In this document: in pieces, positions 27,301-35,799 of the stretch
Position numbering within the stretch: position 1 is the first letter of the stretch
Layout: the number at the start of each line of letters is the position of its first letter
Source: Tamlana flava
Lineage (GTDB): Bacteria > Bacteroidota > Bacteroidia > Flavobacteriales > Flavobacteriaceae
DNA length: 64,000 nucleotides
Reading direction: 5' to 3'
Assembly (NCBI RefSeq): GCF_041287255.1
Contig: NZ_JBGGTX010000001.1
Coordinates: forward strand, 964,001 to 1,028,000
Position numbers and translations under genes: made by a program
The notes under the pieces: generated by a model
Databases searched by the model: none
What the model saw: only the letters and a program-made list of their open reading frames with translations
Told to the model about the DNA's origin: nothing

Positions 27301-27334
27301 AGGCCATATTAGTGGAGGAATTCGAACTTGGCAT
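24317..27334 (-). CDS. Giant nonapeptide-repeat protein (about 106 repeats)
   Basis: 1005 residues with no signal peptide or membrane segment. After a short start (MPSSNSSTNMAS) nearly the whole chain is a 9-residue repeat, commonest form AEEIHGVYT. At both ends it grades into variants of the form x-ELK-x-A/G-F/Y-S: NELKSAFSYNELRTAYS at the start, AGELKDGGFDCGELVDAGF at the end. Three Gly-rich inserts (SGTGGGDWIMPAMGS; SGTGGDNMGSFTAQGA; SGSGGGDSSFFGSSSFGA) break it into blocks. The last residues are acidic (PPVEDDFMSWY). One His and one Tyr per core unit repeat some 80 times, so a regular solenoid with a His/Tyr stripe is likely. I recognise no named family and assign no function. It is opposite in direction to the J-like genes around it. 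Confidence 0.85.
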   Translation of the reverse strand: MPSSNSSTNMASLSEMKANGYSPTELKDIFTVNELKSAFSYNELRTAYSIAELKDSFDAAEIQGVVTSEELHGVYEASELKKAFSAEEIHGVYTAEEIHGVYKPDEIHGVYTAQEIHGVYTAQEIHRVYTAEEIHGVYTAEEIHGAYKPDEIHGVYTAEEIHGVYTAEEIHRTYAAEEIHGVYTAEEIHGAYKPDEIHGVYTAQEIHGVYTAEEIHRAYAAEDIHGVYTAEEIHGVYRPKEIHGVYTAEEIHGIYTAEEIHRVYTPSEIHGIYTAEEIHGIFSAKEIYGVYTADDIHGFFPAEEIHRVYSAADIHGAYTAEDIHGVYDAEEIHGVYIAEDIHGVYTADELYKIYTAEEIHGVYTAADIHGIYQPEDIYGIYTAEDIHGIFRAEEIYGIYNAEDIHGVYTANDIHGVYNAFDIHGVYSAEEIHGVYDANEIYGAYSAKEIHGIYSAAEIHGTYVAEDIHGVYSTKEIYGIYSAGEIHGVYTAEEIYGVYTAQDIHGVYTAQDIHGIYMAADIHGIYSAEDIHMVYSASEIHGVYTAADIYRVYFAADIHGIYFASEIHGVYSASDIHGVYSASEIHGVYTAEEIRSGTGGGDWIMPAMGSTVYTAEEIHGVYTAEEIHGVYPAWEIHGIYTAEEIHGVYTAEEVYSGTGGDNMGSFTAQGAVYTPEEIHGVYTAEEIHGVYSAEEIHGVYTAEEIHGVYTAEEIHSGSGGGDSSFFGSSSFGAVYTAEEIHGVYEAKEIHGVYTAEDIHGVYTAEDIHGVYTADDIHEVYTAEDIHDVYTAEDIHGVYTADDIHGIYTAEDIHGVYSAEDIYGVYTADDIHGVYEAEDIHGVYEASDIHSVYEADDIHGVYSADDIHGIYEPDEIHGTYDAQEIYGVYDASDLQGVYDAGELKGGGYKADELNGYYSASECKDGGYDAGELKDGGFDCGELVDAGFDCGELKSAGFDLYDLADYFDLHELANHFSVDELEGHFSDDELIAAGLKEPPVEDDFMSWY
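24365..27298 (-). repeat. 27-bp in-frame tandem repeats
   Basis: About 106 coding units of 27 bp, fully in frame with the 1005-aa gene. Protein identity between neighbours is very high while synonymous sites differ freely, so the array is old and held by selection at the protein level. An exception is a run of near-identical super-units around 26700-27060, which looks recently duplicated. Confidence 0.85.
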
Positions 27335-27442
27335 TACAAATTAATTTTACTTAAATCTATGAAATTAAACTTTCCGACATACCTATTTTTAAAAAAATCT
27401 TTGAAATGACCTATTAAATAGGTGAACACCTTCATATTCAAG

Positions 27443-27472
27443 TTGTACAGGGACTTAAATTTACTATTTTTA
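27443..27472 (+). promoter_or_regulatory. Candidate promoter for the Hsp70 pair
   Basis: TTG (27443-27445), 19 bp, then TATTTTTA (27465-27472), 19 bp before the ATG at 27492. It is the same arrangement as upstream of the gene at 20206. Confidence 0.45.
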
Positions 27473-27491
27473 TGAACATAAACAAGCATTT

Positions 27492-29186
27492 ATGGAGAAC
27501 ATAAGATTAAACTCTTCCATTAGTAAATTAAAATCCCTTCACAAGGAGTTACAATTACTAAGCCAAAATATTTCCATTCAAAACAATATAAGTTACCTTG
27601 TTGAACCGATTGAAGCTTTGTGGGAACAGATTGATGATAATCTTCTTAAAATTGATGTTTTATACGTTAGCAAGACTAAATCGTTGTCAGAATTGCAAGA
27701 GATTATTTCTGAAATTACTGAAGCTGATATTGAATCTCTAAATGAACAAGGTAAAGTATCTATTGAGACTATAAATACCATTATTAGAGTTTATGACGAG
27801 AATCATTTCCCTTCAAAAAATTCAAATACTCTCCCCTCCTTAGTAAAAGTTTTTTTATGTAATCCAGAATCTTATCAAACTGAAGATTTAATTTATTATT
27901 CACAGAGGTTAGCAAAAGAATCCATTTTATTATTCATTAAATCTGATGCTGAAATTCAGAATAAGATCAAGTTATCAAGTAAAAAATTAGCATGGAAAAC
28001 TATCAATATCAAAAGCAATGAGGAATGGACTAAAGTTAAAAGTAATTTAAGCTCAATTTCAAGTTTAGCTAATCTTATTGGATTGAATTTAAATTATAGT
28101 AAGGTCTGTAAAGCACTTGAAACAACAATAAATAATGAATATAAAGATTTAAACTCTAGAAAAATCACAGTGCATAACGACCATATGCAACTTAAAAAGT
28201 TGGGGAATTCCAGAGTGGGGCAGGAATTATATACTTCTCTGAAGTTGAATTTACAACGTAGCTATTCTGAATTTGAAAATGGTATCAATAATCGCTTTGA
28301 AAAACTAACCAGAAATAAATCCGGCACAATGTTCACTTATATAATGGACCAAATTGATGCCATAACCGATTTGGAGGAGATAAAATCTGGAGGCGAAACA
28401 AAATATTTTTTATCAAACGCGCTGTTAAATGAATTAAAAGAGAAAACCTATTCTGCTTTTCATGAACACTTATCTAATGACATAGTTTCTTTAAATGATT
28501 ATTTTCAAGTAACCATTGAAGAAATAGACAGTTTATTCAAAAAAGAAGGCCTTTTAGGTTTTGATTTAATAGCTAACAATTTGTCGAGGCAAGAAGTAAC
28601 CAAGCAACTCGAAGATCAATTTGTGTTTGAAAAAGAATATGATTCCAAACCGTTAAAAAAAGGAATGATGGCTCTATTTAGTGCAATTAGACAACCTTAT
28701 ATGATGATTATAATGTCTGTTGGTATAATTTCACAAATACCAGATCTTAAAGAACTTAGAGGTAAATTATGGCCACTGTATATTTTATCTATTGTAGTTG
28801 GATTATACTTTGCTTTAAAAAATGGGAAAAAGAAGGATCTGGAATTTAAAAAAGAGGAACTTAAAAAAACTCAGCAATGGTTGAAATCTGAATATAAACG
28901 CATTTTCTCAACAATTGAAAAAGAGTGGAAAAGTCTATATTTTGAAGTCGCTAAAAATAGATTTAATGAAATTTTGCTGCTAGCCGAGAGTAACTTGAAA
29001 GATTTTCAAATAGCTAGATCCGAAACTTTGGGAAAAGAAACAAATCTTACTCAACGTAAAATACAAAAGCTTGAAGCGTTTGATAAAAAATTGAATGACT
29101 CTAAAAGAAAAAAAGAACAAATAGAGTCTGCTATCAAAAGTGTAGAGACAGAATTGAAACAAACCTTTTTAAAATTGGATATTTAA
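27492..29186 (+). CDS. Membrane coiled-coil protein coupled to Hsp70
   Basis: 564 residues. A long helical N-terminal region (1-385) contains heptad-like stretches but no P-loop, so it is not a dynamin-type GTPase. Two membrane segments near residues 400-420 and 430-450 (PYMMIIMSVGIISQIP; LWPLYILSIVVGLYFAL) are followed by a highly charged coiled coil to the end (KLEAFDKKLNDSKRKK). Both ends should be cytosolic. The stop is only 3 bp from the Hsp70 start, so the two are made together and probably interact. No family is recognised. Confidence 0.8.
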   Translation: MENIRLNSSISKLKSLHKELQLLSQNISIQNNISYLVEPIEALWEQIDDNLLKIDVLYVSKTKSLSELQEIISEITEADIESLNEQGKVSIETINTIIRVYDENHFPSKNSNTLPSLVKVFLCNPESYQTEDLIYYSQRLAKESILLFIKSDAEIQNKIKLSSKKLAWKTINIKSNEEWTKVKSNLSSISSLANLIGLNLNYSKVCKALETTINNEYKDLNSRKITVHNDHMQLKKLGNSRVGQELYTSLKLNLQRSYSEFENGINNRFEKLTRNKSGTMFTYIMDQIDAITDLEEIKSGGETKYFLSNALLNELKEKTYSAFHEHLSNDIVSLNDYFQVTIEEIDSLFKKEGLLGFDLIANNLSRQEVTKQLEDQFVFEKEYDSKPLKKGMMALFSAIRQPYMMIIMSVGIISQIPDLKELRGKLWPLYILSIVVGLYFALKNGKKKDLEFKKEELKKTQQWLKSEYKRIFSTIEKEWKSLYFEVAKNRFNEILLLAESNLKDFQIARSETLGKETNLTQRKIQKLEAFDKKLNDSKRKKEQIESAIKSVETELKQTFLKLDI

Positions 29187-29189
29187 TAT

Positions 29190-30713
29190 ATGCTGATTGG
29201 AATTGACCTCGGAACTACTTTTTCTCTGTCTGCTACCATAGGTAGAAATGGAGAACCTATTTTATTGCCAGACAACTCAAACAATGATTTGTTTCATACA
29301 CCATCTGCAGTTTATATTGAAGGAGAAACGGCCTATATAGGCAATATTATAGAGGCACGTTTAGAACAAAATCCAGGGCTTCCAGTCATACGTTTTTTCA
29401 AAAGGCAATTTGGCGAAAAAAAACCTCTTTATATTGACTCAGATCAAACACCTTGGTATCCAGAAAGCTTAGCAGCTTTAATACTTAAAAAACTTAGAAT
29501 TGATGCCGAAACCTACACATCTCAAACTGTGGAAGGGGCAGTTATAACAGTTCCTGCCCATTTTAACGATCTACAAAGAAAATGTATTTTAAATGCTGCA
29601 ACTTTGATTGAATTACCAGTTATAGGTCTCCTTGAAGAACCTATAGCTGCCGCCATGCATTATGGGATAACACATAAAAAATACGATAAAACTATTTTGG
29701 TATATGATCTTGGAGGGGGGACTTTTGATGTCACAGCATTAACAATGAACCCGAAAGGAGTATTTGTTATGGCTAAAGATGGCATCACTGATTTAGGAGG
29801 CAAGGAATTTGATGAAAAAATAGGTGAATTAATCCTTGAGCAATTTAAAGATGAACTTGGTTTTGATGTAGCCCTAGATGCTAGAAGCCTATTGCATCTT
29901 CGCTATATATCAGAAGAAATCAAAATTGAATTGTCTATACCTGGAACTACATTCATTGACAAAGTATGTGTTTTAGGCAAGCACACCCTTGAAGTACATA
30001 TAAGTAGAAAAGAATTTGAAAAGGCTATTGCACCTTTAATAGAGCAAACAGAAGAGGTTTTAAAAAGGTGTATTAAAAGCATAGGTATAGAAACTAGTGA
30101 TGTAGACAGCATAATTCTAGTCGGTGGATCTTCTATGGTCCCTTTAATTAAAAAGAGATTAAAAATATTATTCCCTTCCAAAAATCAAGAAATACACTCT
30201 CACGAACCTATGAAAGCAGTAACTTATGGTGCTGCTCTACATGCCATCCAACTATCAGGAAAAAAAGTAGATTACGAGATTCCACCAGAGCTAAGAGGTG
30301 TAACAGGATATAATTTGGGAATAAGAGCCATGAATCCAAATACAGGGCGCGTTATCATTGACAACCTTGTAAAAAAGAACATGCCATTACCCTCTGTAAA
30401 CGAGAAAACATATTATACCACTAGTCCCGACCAAAAAAGAATGCGTCTTGAGATTATTCAATACATAAGCAAAGGAGTTGAAGAACAAAGTTTAGGACAT
30501 TTAATAATTGGGCCTTTACCTTCAAACGAAGCTAACTACCCAATAAAAGTAAAAATAGAAAATAGGATAGATGGCACGGTATGGTTTAAGGCTATTGACC
30601 CAAAAACAGGAATGGAAATTGAAAAAGTATTTGGTGACGAAGATTCTCCTGGAGCATCGCTTCCTCGACAAAAAGCTTTGGTCAATTCTACCATCATTAT
30701 TGGGTCCGTTTAA
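29190..30713 (+). CDS. Hsp70-family chaperone without lid (HscC-like)
   Basis: 507 residues. The ATPase domain is complete: GIDLGTTFS (residues 4-12, phosphate 1), a Lys in RFFKRQFG matching the catalytic Lys region, LLEEPIAAAMHYG (connect 1), VYDLGGGTFDV (phosphate 2) and ILVGGSSMVP (adenosine). The interdomain linker is not the canonical VLLLDV type; GVTGYNLGIRA stands there. A beta-type substrate domain follows to about residue 490, and there is no helical lid, so it is about 130 residues shorter than DnaK and like HscC-type chaperones. It is cytosolic, coupled to the membrane coiled-coil protein, and surrounded by J-like proteins that lack HPD. Canonical dnaK/dnaJ/grpE partners are not nearby. 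Confidence 0.9.
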   Translation: MLIGIDLGTTFSLSATIGRNGEPILLPDNSNNDLFHTPSAVYIEGETAYIGNIIEARLEQNPGLPVIRFFKRQFGEKKPLYIDSDQTPWYPESLAALILKKLRIDAETYTSQTVEGAVITVPAHFNDLQRKCILNAATLIELPVIGLLEEPIAAAMHYGITHKKYDKTILVYDLGGGTFDVTALTMNPKGVFVMAKDGITDLGGKEFDEKIGELILEQFKDELGFDVALDARSLLHLRYISEEIKIELSIPGTTFIDKVCVLGKHTLEVHISRKEFEKAIAPLIEQTEEVLKRCIKSIGIETSDVDSIILVGGSSMVPLIKKRLKILFPSKNQEIHSHEPMKAVTYGAALHAIQLSGKKVDYEIPPELRGVTGYNLGIRAMNPNTGRVIIDNLVKKNMPLPSVNEKTYYTTSPDQKRMRLEIIQYISKGVEEQSLGHLIIGPLPSNEANYPIKVKIENRIDGTVWFKAIDPKTGMEIEKVFGDEDSPGASLPRQKALVNSTIIIGSV

Positions 30714-30855
30714 TATATATCATAATCCTGACTGTATAATATAAAATAAGAGTACATCCTTTGGCAAGTGAATATTAAGTTAACTATTAAATTTACAGTA
30801 TTCCTTAAAATGGAAAAATCAAAAATAATTTTGAAGAAATAATTTCTAATAAAAC

Positions 30856-32439
30856 ATGACCAATGAAGAAGCCTTAGAAAAATTAGAGCTAGAAAACGGA
30901 GCTAGCCAACAAGACATAAAACAACAATATCAAGAGTTTTATAATGAGTTCAAGATACGTATTACCAACGCACCCACAACCCACCAAAAAACACTCTATC
31001 AAAATAAACTCAAACAGCTAGAAGAGGCATTCAATATCCTTATTGGTCAAGACACAGGTGGTTTAGATAATGAAATTCCATGGTCAAGCCCTGGAAAAAC
31101 TGGGCCTGGAAGTAAACCTCCAGAACCTACAGAAAAGATAACAAAAACAAAAGCCCTAGAGCTTTTGGGGATAAATGAACCTTTTACAAATGAAAAACTT
31201 GAAAAGACTTTTAAAGCAAAAAAGGCCGCATGTGAAACTGGGATGCAGAACGCTTTAAACGATGATGTGAGGCGAGCATACATATCTGCCCTAAAAGAGC
31301 TAACATCTGCTTATCGTTTAATGATTCCTTTGGCTATAGCTGAAGAACAGCCTGTTTCTCAACCAAAACAGGAAAAAGACCATCCAAGGAATTCTCCAAA
31401 AAAGAAAGATATTGTTACCAAGAAAGGTAATGATTATATATCTAAAAAACCTTACCTTATCATAGGAAGTACTGTTATTTTAGCAATCCTTGTGTATGTA
31501 GCTTACACAATTTACGCTAAAAATCAATACGATAAACATTTGAGTCAAGCAGATAACCTTGCTTCTTCGAAGAACTATGAAGAAGCCTTAGTAAACTATA
31601 AAAAGGCCTTTGATTTTAAAGAGAATGCAGTTATCAAAGACAGTATTCAATCCATGGAATTAAAAATAAAAGAGATTATTAATTCAAATATAACTTTCGT
31701 AACCAAATTAAGCAGTAAAAGTCTAGGCATCAATGAAAGATTAAAAGTTGAATTTGAAATGGATAAAGATGGTGATAATTTCACTCCTCCAAGTTTTGAA
31801 GGTTTTACAATAATCAGTGGGCCCCAACAATCAGTAAGCAATAGTTGGATAAACGGAAAACGTCACTTCAAAAAAACATATTCCTATTTTTTATCACCAC
31901 AAAAAAAGGGTAAAATTAAAATAGGTACAGCGACTATTGAAATAGATGGAAAAATACACGAAACTGATTCATTTTTAGTGACTGTGACTAAAGCTACCCA
32001 ACATAAAAGTGCTATAAAAGAAAAGTCTCTAAACGATTTACCTAAAGAAAGAATACATTTAGTAGCTGAGTATTCTAGGACTAATTTAAACATTAACGAG
32101 TCACTAACAATTCTCTATAAGTTATATATCCCATTTGAATATGAGCTAACTGTAGAGGAATACAAACCACCATCATCTGATGATTTTACTGTTGTCAAAA
32201 GGAAAGCAGATATGATTTTAAATACTGTAACTTATCAAGGAGAAAAATATAGGTTAATTGAAATAGATAAGCTAGAATTATTCCCTCATAAGATAGGAGT
32301 TTTTTTAATTGATCCCTTTAGGTTAGAGGTTAAGGTTGATATTCCTAGTAATAAGAGGGATATTTTTGGAAGTAAGATAAGATCAGAGGTATTATTGACA
32401 GTTTCATCAGATGGTGACAGGATAATTAATGTTAGGTAA
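30856..32439 (+). CDS. J-like membrane protein with BatD-like domain (paralog 3)
   Basis: 527 residues. It has the shared J-like start (EALEKLELENGASQQDIKQQ; no HPD) and DNEIPWSSPGK, then a second J-like unit at about 96-160 (TKTKALELLGINEPF), a membrane segment at about 198-220, and a short TPR-like unit. From about residue 280 a beta-rich region resembles BatD oxygen-tolerance proteins: LSSKSLGINERLKVEFEM, SGPQQSVSNSWINGK and SYFLSPQKKGKIKIG. A second beta module follows (AEYSRTNLNINESLTI onward). BatD proteins sit in the periplasm, consistent with N-in/C-out topology. The usual BatA/B/C partners are absent. Confidence 0.87.
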   Translation: MTNEEALEKLELENGASQQDIKQQYQEFYNEFKIRITNAPTTHQKTLYQNKLKQLEEAFNILIGQDTGGLDNEIPWSSPGKTGPGSKPPEPTEKITKTKALELLGINEPFTNEKLEKTFKAKKAACETGMQNALNDDVRRAYISALKELTSAYRLMIPLAIAEEQPVSQPKQEKDHPRNSPKKKDIVTKKGNDYISKKPYLIIGSTVILAILVYVAYTIYAKNQYDKHLSQADNLASSKNYEEALVNYKKAFDFKENAVIKDSIQSMELKIKEIINSNITFVTKLSSKSLGINERLKVEFEMDKDGDNFTPPSFEGFTIISGPQQSVSNSWINGKRHFKKTYSYFLSPQKKGKIKIGTATIEIDGKIHETDSFLVTVTKATQHKSAIKEKSLNDLPKERIHLVAEYSRTNLNINESLTILYKLYIPFEYELTVEEYKPPSSDDFTVVKRKADMILNTVTYQGEKYRLIEIDKLELFPHKIGVFLIDPFRLEVKVDIPSNKRDIFGSKIRSEVLLTVSSDGDRIINVR

Positions 32440-32515
32440 TTATTATAAAACCATTAGTCTAATGAAAACCACTTTATTCTCAACTAAATCTAATTATTAG
32501 TCTATATTAATTCTA

Positions 32516-34168
32516 ATGACCAAACAAGAAGCCTTTGAAAAATTAGAGCTAGAAAACGGAGCTAGCCAACAAGACATAAAACAACAATACCAAGAGTTTT
32601 ATAATGAGTTTCTGTTGCGTATTACCAACGCACCCACAACCCACCAAAAAACACTGTACCAAAAGAAACTCAAACAGCTCGAAGAGGCTTATAGTGTGCT
32701 TACTGGCAAAAGTATAGAATCAATGGATAGTGAAATACCTTGGTCCAGTCCAGGAGAAACATTTTTAAAGCAAAATATAGAACATGCAATTACCAAGGCT
32801 GAACCTGAAACACCTAATGAAAAACAACCTGAATCTTCTAAAGAAAAGATAACGAAAACAAAAGCTTTAAGTCTATTAGGGTTAAGGGAGTCATTTACAG
32901 ATTCTGAACTTGAAACTGTATTTGAAATAAAAAAACGAGATTGTGAAAGAGGTATTCAGGAATCAGGGTTAGATGCTGTAAAGCAGGCTTACATAACAAC
33001 ACTACAGGATATGATTAAGGCATATCATATATTGGTTCCTCTGGCAATAGAGGAAAAGATTGAGGAGTCTCTGCTTCCAACTGAAACTATGACTCCATCC
33101 AAACGAGAGCCTAATTTTAGTTCTTCACCAGAAGAACCTCTAAAACCAAATGGTAAAAGTATTTGGTTATATATCCTACCAATTCTATTATTGGCAGTTG
33201 CATTGTATCTTTGGGAACCTTGGAAAGCAAAATTCACAGAAAAAGACCGTAATACTTACACTAACCTGAAACGTGAAGCGGATAGCATTGCATTAGTGGG
33301 AAACGTAGAATTGGCATTGGAAAAATATGAAAGAACTAAGGAATTTATAGAAACCTTAGATCCTGAAATAGCTAATGAATTTACAGCCAATGATGCAGTT
33401 AACGATAGTATTTCAGTATTAATGGAAAAGGTAGAATGGTTAAATAGTTTACCAATACCTATTAGAGATTTGGTTACAAGCATGGTGTATGTAGAAGGAG
33501 GTAGTTTTACCATGGGTTGCACTAGTGAACAGAAGGATTGTAATGGTAATGAAAAGCCTAATCACAAAGTCACTGTGAATAGTTTTAATATAGGAAAGTA
33601 CGAGGTAACTCAGGCACAGTGGAATGCTATTATGCAGGGTAACCCTAGTTGGTTTAAAGATTGTGACCTGTGCCCAGTAGAGTCCGTAACATGGAAATCA
33701 ACTAATAGATTCATTAACAAACTCAATGAAATAACAGGGTGGAAATTTAGACTGCCTACTGAGGCAGAGTGGGAATATGCCGCCAGAGGTGGGCAATTGA
33801 CAAAAGGGTTTATTTATGCGGGGAGTAATGATTTAAATTCGGTAGGTTGGTATAAAAAAAATAGTGGAAACAAAACCCATCCTGTTGGAGAGAAAAAGTC
33901 CAATGAATTAGGTTTATACGACATGAGCGGAAACGTATTGGAGTGGTGTAATGATTGGTATGGTGCAGACTTTTATATAAACAGCCCAAAAATTAATCCT
34001 AAAGGACCAAAAAGGCCAAGTGAAGATTGGTGGTGGAATTTTAAAGTTGCACGAGGAGGTAGATGGGATGATATTAGTGATTGCAGGGTATCTTTTAGGG
34101 CATCTGATTATGAAGGTATAAGTAACTTAAACATGCTAATAGGTTTTCGTGTTGTCGTATCAAACTAA
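32516..34168 (+). CDS. J-like membrane protein with SUMF/FGE-like domain (paralog 4)
   Basis: 550 residues. J-like start (AFEKLELENGASQQDIKQQ; QLR-type site reads LLR, no HPD), second J-like unit about 121-185, membrane segment about 213-232 (SIWLYILPILLLAVALYLW), a TPR-like unit, and a SUMF/FGE-like domain from about 322: GGSFTMGCTSEQKDC, FRLPTEAEWEYAARGG, GLYDMSGNVLEWCNDW and GFRVVV. Cys pairs DCDLCP and GC...DC match paralogs 1 and 8 and suggest disulphides outside the cytoplasm. The active-site Cys pair of FGE is absent (VARGGRWDDISDCR). Positions 32684-32874 are almost identical to part of the gene at 36885. Confidence 0.88.
   Translation: MTKQEAFEKLELENGASQQDIKQQYQEFYNEFLLRITNAPTTHQKTLYQKKLKQLEEAYSVLTGKSIESMDSEIPWSSPGETFLKQNIEHAITKAEPETPNEKQPESSKEKITKTKALSLLGLRESFTDSELETVFEIKKRDCERGIQESGLDAVKQAYITTLQDMIKAYHILVPLAIEEKIEESLLPTETMTPSKREPNFSSSPEEPLKPNGKSIWLYILPILLLAVALYLWEPWKAKFTEKDRNTYTNLKREADSIALVGNVELALEKYERTKEFIETLDPEIANEFTANDAVNDSISVLMEKVEWLNSLPIPIRDLVTSMVYVEGGSFTMGCTSEQKDCNGNEKPNHKVTVNSFNIGKYEVTQAQWNAIMQGNPSWFKDCDLCPVESVTWKSTNRFINKLNEITGWKFRLPTEAEWEYAARGGQLTKGFIYAGSNDLNSVGWYKKNSGNKTHPVGEKKSNELGLYDMSGNVLEWCNDWYGADFYINSPKINPKGPKRPSEDWWWNFKVARGGRWDDISDCRVSFRASDYEGISNLNMLIGFRVVVSN
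32684..32874 (+). repeat. 191-bp near-identical segment, copy 1
   Basis: Matches 37053-37243 with two mismatches, spanning the end of the J-like domain, the linker and the start of the second J-like unit. The genes differ strongly downstream, so the shared part was copied recently or is homogenised by gene conversion. Confidence 0.85.
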
Positions 34169-34218
34169 AGTAAGGCAGATTATATTTTTATAAAAAAAGA
34201 ATACTTAATATTGAATTT

Positions 34219-35787
34219 ATGACCAAAGAGGAAGCCTTAGAAAAATTAGAGTTAGAAAATGGAGCTGGTCAACAAGAAATAAAACAGCAGTACCAGGAGT
34301 TTTACAATGAGTTTCAGCTACGTATTACCAATGCACCAACGACTCATCAAAAAAGGCTGTATCAAAAAAAACTAAAACTTTTAGAAGAGGCCTACAGCTT
34401 ATTAACAGATCAGAAAACAGAATCACTTGATAGTGACATTCCATGGACTGGACCTAGCGAAACTCTATTTAATACTCAAAAAGTTAAAAAAAATAATCCT
34501 CGAACCGAAGAAAAACTAATAAAGAAGCGTAAAAAGAAAAACCCATTTTTTAAAATTTTGGCCTTGACTTTTACGGCCATGGCTATTCTAATCATATATT
34601 TCTTTATACTGACTAAAGAAAGTATTAATACACCCGAACTCGAACCATCAATTACTGGTGATTTTAATGGTGATGGATTAGAGGATACTCTTTATGCTAA
34701 TGTTACATATGGCTTAACAAAAGATTCTTTGGCTAGTATTGTTTTATACTCAAATGAGAAAGTGATTAATAGCTTTTTTCTAACTACTAGCAGCAAGGCA
34801 AACAACCTTCATTTTTTGAAAAATGAAGGAGATTTAAATAATGATGGGAGAGACGAAATTTCTTTTGTAATTGATTGGAATGATAGCTCAAATAAAAACA
34901 CATACCAAATTGCCTCCTATAATGATTTAGGAGTTTGGGAAGTATTATATATGTTTGATATTTTAGAAATACAAATCTCACAATTAAGTAACCCAAATTT
35001 AAGTTTGATAGAAAAAATGAATTCGGATAAAATTAAAATTACATTTTTTGATAATGAATCTAACGATATAAAAAATGAAACTATACAACTCCTCACAAAG
35101 GGAGTAGAGGTGACTAAAAATGATCCACTAAGATATAAATCAGATTTCAATGATGGAATTATTTTTCCGGCTAACGCGGGGTTAAATGTTATTCATGAAA
35201 GTGGCTTTGATGTATATAGTAATTTCCAAGAAAGTAAAATTGGAAAATTGTATGCAAATGAACAATACTATGAAGGTTTTACCTTAAAATACTTAAGGTC
35301 TTCTAACCAAGAAAAAAATATTGAATTTTCTGGAGTAACTTCCATAGGCTATGAAGAATATGCTTTAACATTTGATAAGCGAGATAATGGCTTTGTAAAA
35401 ATATTCACTGGAGCACAATCTCTTTGGATAAAAGAAAAAGACCTGCAGACACTTGGCTATGATCTTATTTCATATACCGACTTTCTTATCAGAAACAGTA
35501 ATCAAGTTCTTGGCTATTATGCTGATGAGCCAGGACTTGCACTTAGAGAGCAACCAAATAATAACTCCAGAGAAATAAAGTATTTAAAGGGAGATTTGTT
35601 AGAGATTACATTAACTAATAAACTAATAGGTAGATGGAACAAAGTAACAGTAATTGAATACTATAGCCACCCATGCAATGGTAGTTTCGATAATGATGAA
35701 AATGTAAAAGAAACATTTGCAGGTTGGATTGAATTATTAGATAAAAATGGAAACCCTAATGTTTGGTTTTATTCAGGTGGGTGCTGA
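34219..35787 (+). CDS. J-like membrane protein with FG-GAP-like and SH3-like parts (paralog 5)
   Basis: 522 residues. J-like start (EALEKLELENGAGQQEIKQQ; no HPD) and SDIPWTGPS, but no second J-like unit: a basic stretch (KKRKKKNPFF) leads directly to the membrane segment at about 110-132. The distal part has FG-GAP-like calcium-loop motifs (DFNGDGLEDTLY; DLNNDGRDEISF) and a C-terminal bacterial SH3-like module (PGLALREQPNNNSREIKYLKG ... GRWNKVTVIEYY ... AGWIELL). All of these point to an extracytoplasmic location. The next paralog starts 12 bp later, so these two are probably cotranscribed. Confidence 0.83.
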   Translation: MTKEEALEKLELENGAGQQEIKQQYQEFYNEFQLRITNAPTTHQKRLYQKKLKLLEEAYSLLTDQKTESLDSDIPWTGPSETLFNTQKVKKNNPRTEEKLIKKRKKKNPFFKILALTFTAMAILIIYFFILTKESINTPELEPSITGDFNGDGLEDTLYANVTYGLTKDSLASIVLYSNEKVINSFFLTTSSKANNLHFLKNEGDLNNDGRDEISFVIDWNDSSNKNTYQIASYNDLGVWEVLYMFDILEIQISQLSNPNLSLIEKMNSDKIKITFFDNESNDIKNETIQLLTKGVEVTKNDPLRYKSDFNDGIIFPANAGLNVIHESGFDVYSNFQESKIGKLYANEQYYEGFTLKYLRSSNQEKNIEFSGVTSIGYEEYALTFDKRDNGFVKIFTGAQSLWIKEKDLQTLGYDLISYTDFLIRNSNQVLGYYADEPGLALREQPNNNSREIKYLKGDLLEITLTNKLIGRWNKVTVIEYYSHPCNGSFDNDENVKETFAGWIELLDKNGNPNVWFYSGGC

Positions 35788-35799
35788 AAAATATTAATT

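Noticed and set aside
27492..29186. Dynamin-like membrane GTPase
   Set aside because: Coiled coils and paired membrane segments are similar, but no P-loop (GxxxxGKS/T) is present.
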